The notes under the pieces were generated by a model that was given only the letters and a program-made list of their open reading frames with translations, was not told the origin of the DNA and did no database searches. Position numbers and translations under genes: made by a program. Of a DNA stretch of 64,000 nucleotides, positions 34,571-45,298 are shown piece by piece. Origin of the DNA: Periconia sp. R9002 (Eukaryota > Ascomycota > Dothideomycetes > Pleosporales > Periconiaceae); contig JAMAHW010000058.1 in NCBI GenBank assembly GCA_023627715.1, forward strand, positions 124,001 through 188,000, given 5' to 3'. How positions within the stretch are numbered: the first letter of the stretch is position 1; each line of letters starts with the position of its first letter.

Positions 34571-36800
34571 TCAAACCACAGCTCCCACCTCCTCCAGCGC
34601 ACTAATCAAAACCTCCAAAACCTCCCCATCCCGAATCGCCTCGTACATCCTCGTATGAAACGCACCCACCGTCGGCGCCTCCCCCTCCTCCCCCTCCAAC
34701 CTCGGCGTCTGCAACTTCCCGGAAAACAACATCGGAATGCCCAGCGTGCGCCGCACAAATGTGTACAGCTTCTTCGAGCCCGATCCGAGGAGGTGTGTGG
34801 CGTCGCCACCGTGCTGCAGGTACGCATCGCGAGTGGCAAACCACTGCGTGGCGAGCACATCGGCGACGTTCCTGCATAAGCCATCGATGGACGTCAATGA
34901 CGCGTTGGCGGCGCGCAGCTCGTCGTTCTCGAGGAGCGTGAGTTGCAGGCTCCGCGCTATAGCTGGGAAGCGGTCTTCGGCGTTGAGAGAGACGGTAGCG
35001 TCGAAGCTTTTTTGCACTTGTTTCCAGAGGTTCTGCGAGAGTGTGGATTTGGTCGTTAAGACTCCCTCCCTACCCTGTTCAACACTGGCGTAGAAGCCGT
35101 GGATTTTCGCCTCGAAGGCTTCTCGCACCTGCGCGAAGTACTCTATAACCAACGCGCGTAAATCTACGGCCTGGCATGCAGCGACGGCATGCACGGCGCA
35201 CATCTGCGCGAGGACATCGCAACTTGTGGCTGTGTACCGCGCGGAAACCAGCGCGAGTGAGTTCAAGCTTTGGTTCCCGAGCTCGGCGGTCTGGACGTGG
35301 TTGACGGGGGTGGACAGGAAGCCCAGCTCGGCCTGCAGGGCTGCCATGTTGATGTCAGTGCCCTTGAAGATGTACGACGTGCTGGGGTCCTCGGCGACGA
35401 GGTTGGGTGGCAACCCGCGGCTCGTCGCGGGATTAATTGTCTCAGCGCATTGCGAGAAAAGCATGCGTCCTAACGTGTACATGCCCTGTCGCGTTTTCTC
35501 CATAGCTGAGGTCACGGCTTTGGCTTGGAAGTTGCCGCCGTGCAGGACGCGCCCGTCGGGTGTAACGAGCGGGTTGTCGGTGGCGGAGTTGCATTCGATG
35601 GTGATTTGCTGGTGCGCGAGGGTTAGGTCCTCGAGCACGGGGCCGATCCATTGCGGCGCGGTGCGGATGGAGTAGCGGTCCTGGCGGAGAGCCGAGTCAG
35701 CGCCGCTGTTGTCCTTGGTGAGGGCTGAGGAGGCGAGCCAGGCGTAGATGTTGCGCGCCGAGTCGATTTGGCCTGGGTGAGGGCGGATGGCGGCGAGGAA
35801 GGGGTCGAAGGATTCGGAGGTGCCTAGCAGTGCTTCGACGGTCATGGCGGTGAGAAGTTGCGAGAGGATGGCGAGGGTGTGGGCGTCGTGGAGGACGAGG
35901 GCGGCGGTTGCGGCCGACACGGCGGTCCCGTTGACGATGGCGAGACCTTCTTTGGCTTCAAGCGTCACGGGGGTGAGGTTCGCACGCGCGAAAGCCGTGT
36001 CGGCGAAGGCTGGGGATGAGGGAGAAGCCGTGTGCAGACGGATCGTGGATTTGCCTTGGATGGCGCCCGCGATGTAGGACAGTGGGGAGAGGTCTCCCGA
36101 AGCCGAGATAGATCCTCGGAGGGGGATGATGGGGATGATGTCGTGAGTCAAGAGATCGAGTAGACGGCCCAGGACTACACGTCGAACCGCGGAGTGTCCC
36201 TTTAAAAGGGAATTGAGTCGGATGATGATAGTAGCACGGGTCCATGTCTCTGCGAGTTCATTCGCGCCGGCGATGTGTTCTCGAGAGAGATTCCATTTGG
36301 TTGGAGAAGCCTCCCGCGGGGTGTCTTTGGGATCACGCGATGTTTTGTGCGTTATACCGTAGTGAAGCTCGCGGATGAGTACTCGCTGGAGCTGATCCGT
36401 TTCCTTGTTGCGCACATCGGCGGTCCCGCCGAATCCAGTGTTGACGCCTGTGTCTATCATCAGTGACTAAATCTCTCGAAGTGATGTCGCGTATAATTGG
36501 CATAGTCACCGTAAATGATGTCACCGCCTCCGAGGGTTGCCCTGAAAGACTGCAGACTTTTCTCCACATTGGCATAAGACTCCTGGGACAACTGAAGTTT
36601 GCAACCGTGTCTACGCACGTCAGCACATTTGTGACAGTTCTACAGGCGAGACTGTGGGTATACCGTGCAATGGCGACAATCTGGGGGATCTGGAGATTGT
36701 TTCCGTCAAGCTCAAGAGGGACCTTTTCCGAAGTTAATATCGAGTACAGACTTTTGAGCTGCCCGAGCACAATCTGTGAGTGGTGGTCTGTCGACGACAT
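34571..36800 (-). CDS. Phenylalanine ammonia-lyase (PAL)
   Basis: Converts L-phenylalanine to trans-cinnamate and ammonia; the entry step of phenylpropanoid metabolism. Three exons: 36800-36664, 36610-36510 and 36453-34571. The introns are 36611-36663 (GTATAC to GTAG, CTGAC branch) and 36454-36509. Joined, the N-terminus reads LDGNNLQIPQIVAIARHG and then LQLSQES, the expected start. The MIO cofactor triad is in SASGDLSPLS near 36100, and TGVNTGFGG precedes it. Later landmarks are NGTAVSAA and CNSATDNPLV. The total is about 706 residues, normal for fungal PAL, and catalytic residues look complete. The first exon is only 137 nt, so it is easily missed. Its product could feed the neighbouring adenylating enzyme. 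Confidence 0.95.
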
Positions 36801-37181
36801 TGACGGAGGCTTTCAGGGGCTAATTGTTACAATTGTTTTCGTCTTGCGGTGCGATTGGACAAATTGATTTAGGATCAATGTATAGATTTTTCTCTTTTGG
36901 GTCTCTCTATGTAGCATTAGGCTGGGGCTAGTGCAGATATTCGTGCAGGACTCACGTTTTCGGGGATTTAAGGCGTCTTGTAGGATCTCCGTTTGACTTG
37001 TCCATCAGCATCCCCACTAAGCCGCACTACACCTGTATAGTCTAGTTGATGATAGATCAAATTTCGGGACAACTATAACCCACTAACGACTGTGAATCTA
37101 ACCTTATACACCCTAATGGTGGCACAGTGACACTCAATAAAACCACTGCACATCAGGGCACACGCACATGGATACTTCTAC

Positions 37182-38144
37182 CTACAATGTCACCTTTGCA
37201 ACCCCACCAGTGATATTTAGACGATCGGCTTCATCATAAAGATTGACCGACGCATAAATAACTGGTGCTCCTCCCTTCGCCCCATTCCCATCCTTCCCGA
37301 CGGCTATACTCGTGGGGTCCAAAATCTCCTCTCCACTAACAATCACCTCTTGTCGTCCACGTCCATCGACCTTGTAGATCGCATTCGGATGCGTGGCAAT
37401 ATACGCATTCCCCTCGTCGTCGATGTCGAAATCGTCAATGATTCCTGCGACAGTGCTGTTGAACAGCGTGATCGTTTCCGCGGGCCCCGTCGCAGCCCCG
37501 TCGTCCGCAATGGGAAATCTCCCGAAAACGTCCCTAGCGGAGTTTGCAAAGTACAGCGCGGACTTATGCACTTTGATGCCGTTGACAGCGAGGCCTGCGC
37601 CTGGCGTAAGTGGTTCTAAGAGTACATCTTGGATGACGAGAGTGTAGGTTCGTTTTGCGATGTCGATGGCGTAGATGCCGCCGACCACGGAGTCAGAACC
37701 GAGCACAATCGACGTCCCCGGGATGCTGGTCAACCCGTTCAATGCCGTCGTTTCGGGGATGTCGACGATTTTGGTGAGGGTCGCATCGGTGGGTGAGGAA
37801 CAGGCGCGCAGGTCAATGGTCCATACGGAGGCGTTGGTCCCGCGTTGCGCAATGAGGTCCCACGTTCCGGCTGCGACGGCGAAAAAGCCATCAGCGACCT
37901 CCACGATCCCGCTTATGCCACTTGCGCCGGGAATGGGGGGGAGTGGCACCGTCGTGTTTGAAACAGTAGGGTCGACATACTGGACTGAGGTCGTTTGAAG
38001 CGAAGTTATGAGGATGTGACCGTTCTCACGGAGGGCGATGTTCTCGGCGAAACCGTCGAAGGTGGCCAGTTGTTGCACTGTAACGCGCTTGTTGACAGCC
38101 GCCGTCGCGACAGCCAAGCTTGAAACGAATTGGAGTAACTTCAT
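37182..38144 (-). CDS. Secreted six-bladed beta-propeller (SMP-30/gluconolactonase-like)
   Basis: A 320-residue intronless gene with a signal peptide (MKLLQFVSSLAVATAAV). It contains repeated blades such as LRENGHILITS, EVADGFFAVAAG, LTSIPGTSIVLGSDS and IDDEGNAYIATHPNAIYKV, the pattern of SMP-30/gluconolactonase-like propellers. This secreted fungal subgroup lies in many secondary-metabolite clusters. I recall that some such propeller proteins catalyse hetero-Diels-Alder reactions in terpenoid-polyketide pathways, but I cannot test that here. No clear metal-binding triad of the classic lactonases was verified. Transcribed in the same direction as PAL, which starts about 0.4 kb downstream of nothing else recognised, so a common function is possible. 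Confidence 0.75.
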   Translation of the reverse strand: MKLLQFVSSLAVATAAVNKRVTVQQLATFDGFAENIALRENGHILITSLQTTSVQYVDPTVSNTTVPLPPIPGASGISGIVEVADGFFAVAAGTWDLIAQRGTNASVWTIDLRACSSPTDATLTKIVDIPETTALNGLTSIPGTSIVLGSDSVVGGIYAIDIAKRTYTLVIQDVLLEPLTPGAGLAVNGIKVHKSALYFANSARDVFGRFPIADDGAATGPAETITLFNSTVAGIIDDFDIDDEGNAYIATHPNAIYKVDGRGRQEVIVSGEEILDPTSIAVGKDGNGAKGGAPVIYASVNLYDEADRLNITGGVAKVTL

Positions 38145-40095
38145 GGTGACTTGAGGTGAATGCTCTGTTTACTCAGGTTATACCAGTGCGGTTTCGATAT
38201 GGTTTTTCTACGCTCTTTAATGCACCTCCACGTTGATTCCCCGGGGCCAATAGCGTTCCGTTGCTCCGATTTTTCGTGCAAGTCGCATTTCGCTTTACGC
38301 CCCGTCTTACTCCGACTCGCCGCAATGAGTAGTGTTTTGTCAATTGCATAGCTGCTAGTGCTACTTTTACTTAAATCCCTTATGACCGAAGGGAATGTGC
38401 GTGGGCGGCGCGTCATCATACCACGTATGGCGTATTTGCAGTGTACCGCACCGACCCAGAACCGTTCTATCTCGCAGCAAAGCAATTTTATCTTCCGAAA
38501 ACCCCCTAATCTCAATTTTCTAGCAATATATCTTCGCAATAAGAGGAAATAGGGCTAGTTCGGCTAGCTAATCATTCAATTAATTGTCCTCGGTAATCCA
38601 AGGGTTTGTGGAAGTTTCTACGACACAGCGGACAAATTGCGCATCAATTGTTGATGTGATGAATACCCAGTAATTTAAGTACTATATGCAACTAGATCAA
38701 ATTTATGCGTCCTCTTCTTTGATGAGTGTGTGTTACAATGCAATGTCCGACTTTAAGACAATCTAGGTTTGGTGGATCCATAACACGACACTGCCTGATG
38801 TAGGCTAAAGATTGCAGTGACTTCGCAGAGCCTCACGCCTTTACTGCAATTGTTAGCCCGTATGAGGAACTTTATGCGTATTTAGATGTATTTTTTTTTC
38901 TATGGAACCTTAAATACTTCCCGTTAAACTGTTAACTATCCTATATTTATGCTTCTGGAGAGAATGCAACGAGCACTTTTGAATAGACTGATATATTAGA
39001 TTAAGAACAATCGCGAGGAGCTTATTGTACTTTTGACAAAACCTATCCTAGAAAGAATGCAGATCCACACAATAGACCTCTATACGTGATAAGTAGAATA
39101 TGATTGCTAGCAAGTTTCCCATCCTATTATACTTATACATGGTCCCAACATTGGCTTTACGCTCTGAGAATCTAATTTCTTTCATTAATTACCTAATCGC
39201 TACCCACAAAGACGCCAAAAAGTTGACCCACACCTCATTCCCGCAAAGCACCGTCTCCATTAATGTTCATACGTACCACCCAGCGGACAACGTCTTTCTG
39301 TCGGGCAAGCAACATAGCTCGCCTCGCGTTAGCAATTTGCTTCATCGGGATAGGATTGGATGTGTGAACCATATTAATATGCCTTATCACGATCTCTCAG
39401 ATGTCTTGATTCAACAAGGTGGGTAGGGGAGGAACGAGTAGAATCCGGCCGTACAGTTTCCTTATTTGGGGAAGTGGCATGGCGGTATGGTGATAATAAC
39501 TTACGTTCAAAAGGTAATCGAATTACAAGGTATAAATGACGCCACTTTGTGATTCATATCTCTTGGGTGATGAATGAATACTGGCTGCCTTTTCTAGGAC
39601 AAATCGCTAAGTAGCTAGCAGATTTTCTCTCTTCTTCGGACTGCTACCGCTTGGACTGATGCTCCGATGAATTGTTTCCTTTGTTTAAAAAATTACGGGA
39701 TACTGCTATTACCTTTAGCAATCTCAATCATGCCAGTGTGATTGAGGTACTAAAAGTTCCACATCTCATCACATATTCACTGCTGTTAATTGCCAAATAG
39801 AAATTTCCGCGAATAAATACACTCTCGTTTTTTCTGCGCTCAATTATCAAGTAGGAAACAGAAGAAAGTTTAATTATTTACAGGCAATGTAGGGGAGATC
39901 AGATAGCGCAACTATAATAAAAAAATACTAAGGGGCGGCCATATAGATTCTCATGCAATCTCTTTTTCACTGATCCCCTCTGTCATCCTACTTCAATCTT
40001 GCATTTTCCATACAACTCTTCAGCATTTTTTCTGCTACTCTACTCTAGACCATCCAATACCCGACACTGAACTTCCGCCCCATCGTGTTTTAGTC
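38145..40095. other. Gene-poor AT-rich region, about 1.95 kb
   Basis: No supported gene. An open frame near 39100-39426 begins with a hydrophobic stretch but has no family resemblance and poor conservation-type features; I do not call it. Composition around 38.6-39.1 kb is markedly AT-rich. Confidence 0.55.
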
Positions 40096-42126
40096 TCAAA
40101 ACCCTAGATACACAGACTCGCAATCCTTATCTGAGTAGTATGTCCGCCCCCTCCAAGAATCCCATGCGTGGTTCTGGTATGGCTTTCTGTCACCTGTATA
40201 GATATCCGGAGCCTCACTCTCACCTTGAAGTCTGGCGATGAAACTCAGGAGGCCATGCTCAACAGCTCCACCTTCGATTTTCAACCTTCCTCCACGTATC
40301 GGTGACAACAATGTGTCGATGGGGGTCTTCTCGTCCCGGTAATTGTCAGCAGGGTGTTCGACCAGGGGATCTGCGCCCTCGCTGACGAGGAAGGCGAGAA
40401 AATTGCCAAAAGATTGAATCACGTTTTTGGTGTAGGGGCAGTTGTATCCCCGAGGGTGGTCGTGTAGATGGTCCTCGTTGAGACAATCAGTATGAACGAA
40501 GTTGGAGACAAGTTGATGGAGAGAGGTGGGGTCCTGATTGGGTTTATCATCGATAACATGGTTGATGTTGGCGCCAGCCCGCACCAAAGTGCTAATGCTC
40601 GCCCTTCCGATAACTTTCACCTCGACCCAATGCGATGGGTGGGCGATGCGGTTCCGCATTTTACCCTTGTCTACTATGACCCGGCGGAGCAGCGCGTCTT
40701 TTTCGGTTTGCCCGAGCGAGTTGAGTTGCGGCATCAAGAGTTCCAAAAACTGCCCCCATAGCGCTTCTACATCCACGCTTTCGGCATTGGATGAGGGTTT
40801 GTTTTGGCCGTCCAGCCGTACCAGTAATCTAGCCAAGTCTGGTCCGGTGCCGCCGTGCTCGACAAGGAACCTGATGACGGAGAAAACCTCGGGTATTGCC
40901 AAAGACTCGATACCCATTTGAGTCAGGAGTAGTTCCACGGGAGATGGAATCTCGGCAAAAGTTCGATCGTGTAGTTCCCGGTCGGAGTTGTTATAGCGGT
41001 GTTCTATCCGCGGCGCGATAGGACTCGTCATGTTGGCGCCCAATACATCAATAAAATGCACTAATCCTTCGCAAGGAGTTAAGGATTGCTCTGTGCCATT
41101 TGAAGAAGTCATGCTCCATGATTCTATGGAACTGAGATAGGCAAGGAGTGGCGTAGTGCAAATATGTTCGTCTCCTTCCCGGCGTGTCTTACGATTGTGA
41201 CACATCTGATTTATGTCCGCTCCAGCAGCTACACAAGCATCCAAAATGTCAGGGATACCCTTGATACCCATGTACCGTGCGGCCATGAAGATGGGAACAT
41301 GGGTATATGTCGCCGGATGTGCATCGCGTAACGAGTCCTCGATGTCTACGTGGGCCCCACGAGCCACAAGAAGATTAAAGATGTCCAAGTCTCCGCGCAA
41401 ACACGCTGCCCCTAAAGGTGTCACATGGGGCTTCTTATCTGCTCCTACACTTGGCAAAATGGTTGTTTCGTTCAAGTGTGCGCCGTAGTCAAGCAGTGTT
41501 TCCAGGAGTGCAGGTGAGGCCCATTGCACAAGACGAGGGAACGGCAACCTGCTAACCAAAGCTTCGGCCTCTGACTGCCTATCTGTTCTGTCGTCCTTCC
41601 AGTACGGCGTTTCTGCTCGAGCCGCAACAAAGGCCCTCAAAAAACTCTCATTCCAGGGCTCAGCCATTCTTTCCGCGAATGCTCTCAGCTGCGAGTTTTT
41701 TATTACGTCATCGGTACAGTCCTTTCGTGTGATTCCAACGCCAAATTCAAGCAGTAGATCGAATGCTTCAAGCTGCCCTGCCTTCAAAGCTACGTGTAAT
41801 GTAGGAGACACTTCCGTATGGTACTGACTTGCGTACATGTTCGACCGTACGGCGTCGAGATTTGATCCGTACAACGCAGCTTTCCGGATAGCATCTAGAT
41901 TACCAGTCATACAACCGTTCCGCAGGGCAGCGTTGCGGGCATCGAACGTCTTGTATAGCAGGGGCTCGAGACGTTGTTGGAGAAAACGTGAACATTGCGA
42001 GAGACGAGATAGCGAGGAGCATTTGATGTGATCTCTTTCGTCCAGTGCGCCGATATCATGATAAATTAGATTTCCGAGGATAGAATCGAGGATCTCGTTT
42101 GGGAGTGCCTCCAAAGGCGACACCAT
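40096..42126 (-). CDS. F-box and ankyrin-repeat protein
   Basis: An intronless gene of about 676 residues if started at the ATG at 42124-42126 (MVSPLEALPNEILDSI); the frame stays open further upstream but the F-box begins there. The first 45 residues match an F-box. The next several hundred residues hold degenerate ankyrin repeats (for example HVTPLGAACLRGDLDIFNLL, FMAARYMGIKGIPDILDACV and a later STLVRAGANINHVI). Such proteins act as substrate receptors of SCF ubiquitin ligases; the partner is unknown. No sign of breakage. It lies on the edge of the gasdermin/protease region, but I see no direct link. Confidence 0.8.
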   Translation of the reverse strand: MVSPLEALPNEILDSILGNLIYHDIGALDERDHIKCSSLSRLSQCSRFLQQRLEPLLYKTFDARNAALRNGCMTGNLDAIRKAALYGSNLDAVRSNMYASQYHTEVSPTLHVALKAGQLEAFDLLLEFGVGITRKDCTDDVIKNSQLRAFAERMAEPWNESFLRAFVAARAETPYWKDDRTDRQSEAEALVSRLPFPRLVQWASPALLETLLDYGAHLNETTILPSVGADKKPHVTPLGAACLRGDLDIFNLLVARGAHVDIEDSLRDAHPATYTHVPIFMAARYMGIKGIPDILDACVAAGADINQMCHNRKTRREGDEHICTTPLLAYLSSIESWSMTSSNGTEQSLTPCEGLVHFIDVLGANMTSPIAPRIEHRYNNSDRELHDRTFAEIPSPVELLLTQMGIESLAIPEVFSVIRFLVEHGGTGPDLARLLVRLDGQNKPSSNAESVDVEALWGQFLELLMPQLNSLGQTEKDALLRRVIVDKGKMRNRIAHPSHWVEVKVIGRASISTLVRAGANINHVIDDKPNQDPTSLHQLVSNFVHTDCLNEDHLHDHPRGYNCPYTKNVIQSFGNFLAFLVSEGADPLVEHPADNYRDEKTPIDTLLSPIRGGRLKIEGGAVEHGLLSFIARLQGESEAPDIYTGDRKPYQNHAWDSWRGRTYYSDKDCESVYLGF

Positions 42127-42441
42127 GTTTGGTGAACGAAAAGAACAATTGAGGCGTGGTTGATGGTCTGTGATTGGATTGAATAAACCGATGGTAATTA
42201 ATTTCACTGAATGATGAATCAACTGAATTGATACCTGGACAAGTATATATCTTGGTGCATTTTTATGACTCATTTCTTTCTTGGCTGATATCTATTTATT
42301 TTTGGGTGTTCCTTATTGAATTCCGTATAGCTAACCCGAACATGACTGGTGTGCAAACTTAAGGCGGCAGTGCGTTATCGGTTGCCAAGGACCTATCCAC
42401 ATTTACGTGGACCGGAGTTCCTGCTCATGTATGTGTCATAC

Positions 42442-43110
42442 TTAAATATTGGGATGAAGACTTCTATTTTGTTGCAGCCCCATGAAGAAATATGGAAATG
42501 ACTTGTATATTCTATTGTCGCATAAATGGTGCGCTACTGCAGGAAATGGTGATACAGCCGGTGCCTTTTTTGCATTCAACATTTGTGTATTCAGGAAAGG
42601 AAATGACACTAAAATCAGACATTTCTTCATGATGGCTCGGCACCCTTCTCCTCCAGCCCGTAGCGAGAGTTTAGCCCTTTGCGCAATGTTATTTCTAGGA
42701 TGGAGCAAGCAAGGAAGAAAGCCAGGAACAAAGACGAATGCGAGATACCATGTGAACTGCAGTGAGGAGGTAAAACACTCAACCGTGACTGTTTGGAATT
42801 CTGGTGCCAGAGTTATTATAAATGCCTGGAATGCTTGTTGATAACTCTGCCTCATTCCGAGAACTGCATTCAATGTACGAGTAACGCTGACACGGTTGTG
42901 GAATATAACGAATACAATAGTTGCGCTCCAAATGAAACCAAAGCTTTGCGTGAACCCGCAAGTCGCCGTAGCCATCGCGGTGTCTTCTTCAGATAGTTGT
43001 GTTTGAATCGTAGGGAGAAGAGCTGTCGACACCAAACCTGCTCCTAGTGCGGGATTGATTTGTCAGATTACCCAGGTAATGATAAAAAGTTTTCCCAGAA
43101 GGATGTCGGA
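42442..43110 (-). pseudogene. Truncated drug:proton antiporter (MFS, DHA2-type) relic
   Basis: The minus strand reads GAGLVSTALLPTIQTQLSEEDTAMATATCGF followed downstream by QSFGFIWSATIVFVIFHN and a C-terminal FTSSLQFTWYLAFVF. This matches only the last part of 14-helix drug antiporters of the major facilitator superfamily. Everything N-terminal to that point is missing, and the C-terminus runs out of family resemblance after the last helix, with a probable frameshift near 42.7 kb. So the piece is a decayed gene end rather than a transporter. Confidence 0.75.
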
Positions 43111-43987
43111 GGTTGAGAAAGGCTTAAACAAATAAGACAGGAAGGTTTCAAGATCGAAGGGTCTGTAAATGAAGAGGCCAATTACCTACACCCTTTTTAA
43201 ATATTTGTAAACTAGGCCTGGGCAGCTCAGGTAGTACATGTACTATTACAAGGGTCAACTACATATATCTCTGTTCTAAAATCTGAATATTTATCGCCTG
43301 AGCGTCCGAAGTGATAAGATCGGTATTGGATACGTATTTCAACAGTGTTCTAGATCTAAAAGAGATGAAAGCTCCGTGCTTCTGGTGAAACCAACGAATG
43401 TTCAAGTTCATAGATAGGATAATTTGTGTCGTAATATTGAGAGCGATATCACCCTGCGGGAGCTTCATAATTCGATATCGTAATTCGAATTCTAGCAAAC
43501 TGTTTCATCGCTGGAGTCTCTTATTGTGACTCCAAAGAAATGTTTTTAGTTAAAGGACGCCCAAATCAATTGGAGAATCGATTTGCAACTGAGCCTTAGT
43601 AGTCGAACATGTTTGAAAGCGTTTATGCAGCTCGGTTACTTGAAAAAACGTAGTAGTTTGAAGGCCAGGCAATGCGAGGCGCTGTAAAACTAAAACGCTT
43701 AGTACTCATATGGTGTATTCGTGCTCAGGAAATCACCTTTGACAGACTTATAGAAGTATCTTTCAACGGATAAAACATTATGAATGTTAGCCAGGCCATG
43801 AATAATGTGATTTATTTTGATACTAAGCTTCTGGTAGTGCATTAAGACACAGTGACTGAACTGCAGATACTCATGAACATCATCCAGAAGTCATTACTCT
43901 GCTCATTCTCGCAGTCTACTATAAACAGTAAGGAATCAGCAATTGTTTTCGACATTATGGTATGACTAGGGTATCCGAACACATTGC
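43111..43987. other. Intergenic, no gene recognised
   Basis: About 0.9 kb, AT-rich, between the transporter relic and the gasdermin-like gene end. A small minus-strand frame at about 43259-43498 lacks resemblance to a known family. Confidence 0.5.
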
Positions 43988-44821
43988 CTAAGCGCCAACT
44001 TCTTCGTAATCCTCCTCGCTCAGCTCAGTGAGCACTAGGTCTTCAGTCTTCGGCCTTTCATCATCATCGTCGTCTTCATCATCTGAATCTCCATCAGCCG
44101 CAAGTCTAGTAGCATCAACATTAGGTCCTTCATTTTTCAACGCCAGGTCCTTTGTGATCCACCCTTGCGTAGAGATCTTTTTCAATTCAAGCGCAAAAAT
44201 CCTGCTGTCTCCCATCTTGCCCTTGAAAATAGTAACGGTTTGACGATTACTGGCCACGTTTGCCTGGACAGCACCTCCAGTCGTCCCAGGTACGCCAGCT
44301 GCCAACATGATCTTCCCGATAGGCACTTCAGTGTGACCCTCACGCTCTATAGAAGCTTTTCCCTCCCAGGAAAGCTCTACATCCTCACAAATCATAACGC
44401 CGACAACGAGACAAACAGGCGCACGGAAACGCGACATCCATCGGGGAACGAACATTTGAACGTCCTTGTCCTCTTTCAGTTTCGGCCAGAACTGATCATG
44501 CTGCTGGAGCCGCTTGTACCGAACAAGCTTGCCGGAAAGTTGTATCGCACTGTGTGTTTCTCCCTTGAACGATACCCCGGCGAGAGACTTCAGTTTTACA
44601 GCAGCCTCGTTAGTTTTTGTGCCGTCGTTGTCGAGGACAAAATCTGTAATGGAGCCTTCTACAAATTCGTGTTTGTTGTATTGCAGTGGTGCGTCAGGCA
44701 CATAGTTGTCTGTCGGGCGTAAAAATTCCTTAACCACGGAACCGAGGATCTTTTGTTCGAATTTTGAAGCATCGAGCCAGGATTGGTATTTTAAGATAAC
44801 AAATTCGGGGTCGCCTTTCAT
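43988..44821 (-). CDS. Fungal gasdermin-like pore-forming protein (HET-Q1/RCD-1-type)
   Basis: A single-exon protein of about 277 residues from the ATG at 44819-44821 (an in-frame codon 75 bases upstream is an alternative). Segments that fit fungal gasdermins are ILGSVVKEFLRPTDNYVP, KLVRYKRLQQHDQFW, VPRWMSRFRAPVCLVVGVMI and FALELKKIS. Family members have an N-terminal membrane-pore domain restrained by a short C-terminal tail and are released by proteolysis, killing the cell. Here the last 50 residues are strongly acidic (a DDEDDDDD run) and could be that regulatory tail. The neighbour upstream, transcribed in the same direction, is an S8 protease, as in Podospora HET-Q1/HET-Q2. Assignment is from family pattern and context, not a search. 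No frameshift or stop is present. Confidence 0.76.
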   Translation of the reverse strand: MKGDPEFVILKYQSWLDASKFEQKILGSVVKEFLRPTDNYVPDAPLQYNKHEFVEGSITDFVLDNDGTKTNEAAVKLKSLAGVSFKGETHSAIQLSGKLVRYKRLQQHDQFWPKLKEDKDVQMFVPRWMSRFRAPVCLVVGVMICEDVELSWEGKASIEREGHTEVPIGKIMLAAGVPGTTGGAVQANVASNRQTVTIFKGKMGDSRIFALELKKISTQGWITKDLALKNEGPNVDATRLAADGDSDDEDDDDDERPKTEDLVLTELSEEDYEEVGA

Positions 44822-45298
44822 CGTTTGAGATACAGCGGCAGAATTCTGCTGCAAGATCTGGTGAGAGTGATCTTTCGAAGATATGAATTGTTGCAAATCA
44901 AAAACAGCTCAAACTCTTTTCAATGGCGGTCCACGCAATACAACTCTGACATTCAACAATTATCCACGGTTGTACATGTAAGCTCGTATTGTTGCCCCGC
45001 CCCCGCTCGAAAGTGCCTCGCGTGTCGACGTGGCGCGATACAACACCCTCCAGCGTTGCATGGGTTACAGCATAGCCACGCGGGTGTCAGAATATCCGCA
45101 CCCATAAAACATTTTAAGGGCCTATAGTGTAATAATAAATCGAATCATTTTTCTCTGATAATAAAATTTCAAAAAGCAAAGTAAAAACAGTTTGTGGAAA
45201 TACTGTCTTAGTATCCTACTTACCTCTAACAGAATTATATCAATAGGGGGGATAAGTGCTTAGCATATGAAGTGATGAGTGTCATAAGTGCGGGCTAT

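Noticed and set aside
34602..35675. Several plus- and minus-strand frames across the ammonia-lyase
   Set aside because: All overlap the strongly conserved PAL exon in other frames and have skewed composition without domains.
39100..39426. 108-codon plus-strand frame starting with a hydrophobic segment
   Set aside because: A signal-peptide-like start alone is weak evidence; no recognisable domain, and the region is AT-rich and gene-poor.
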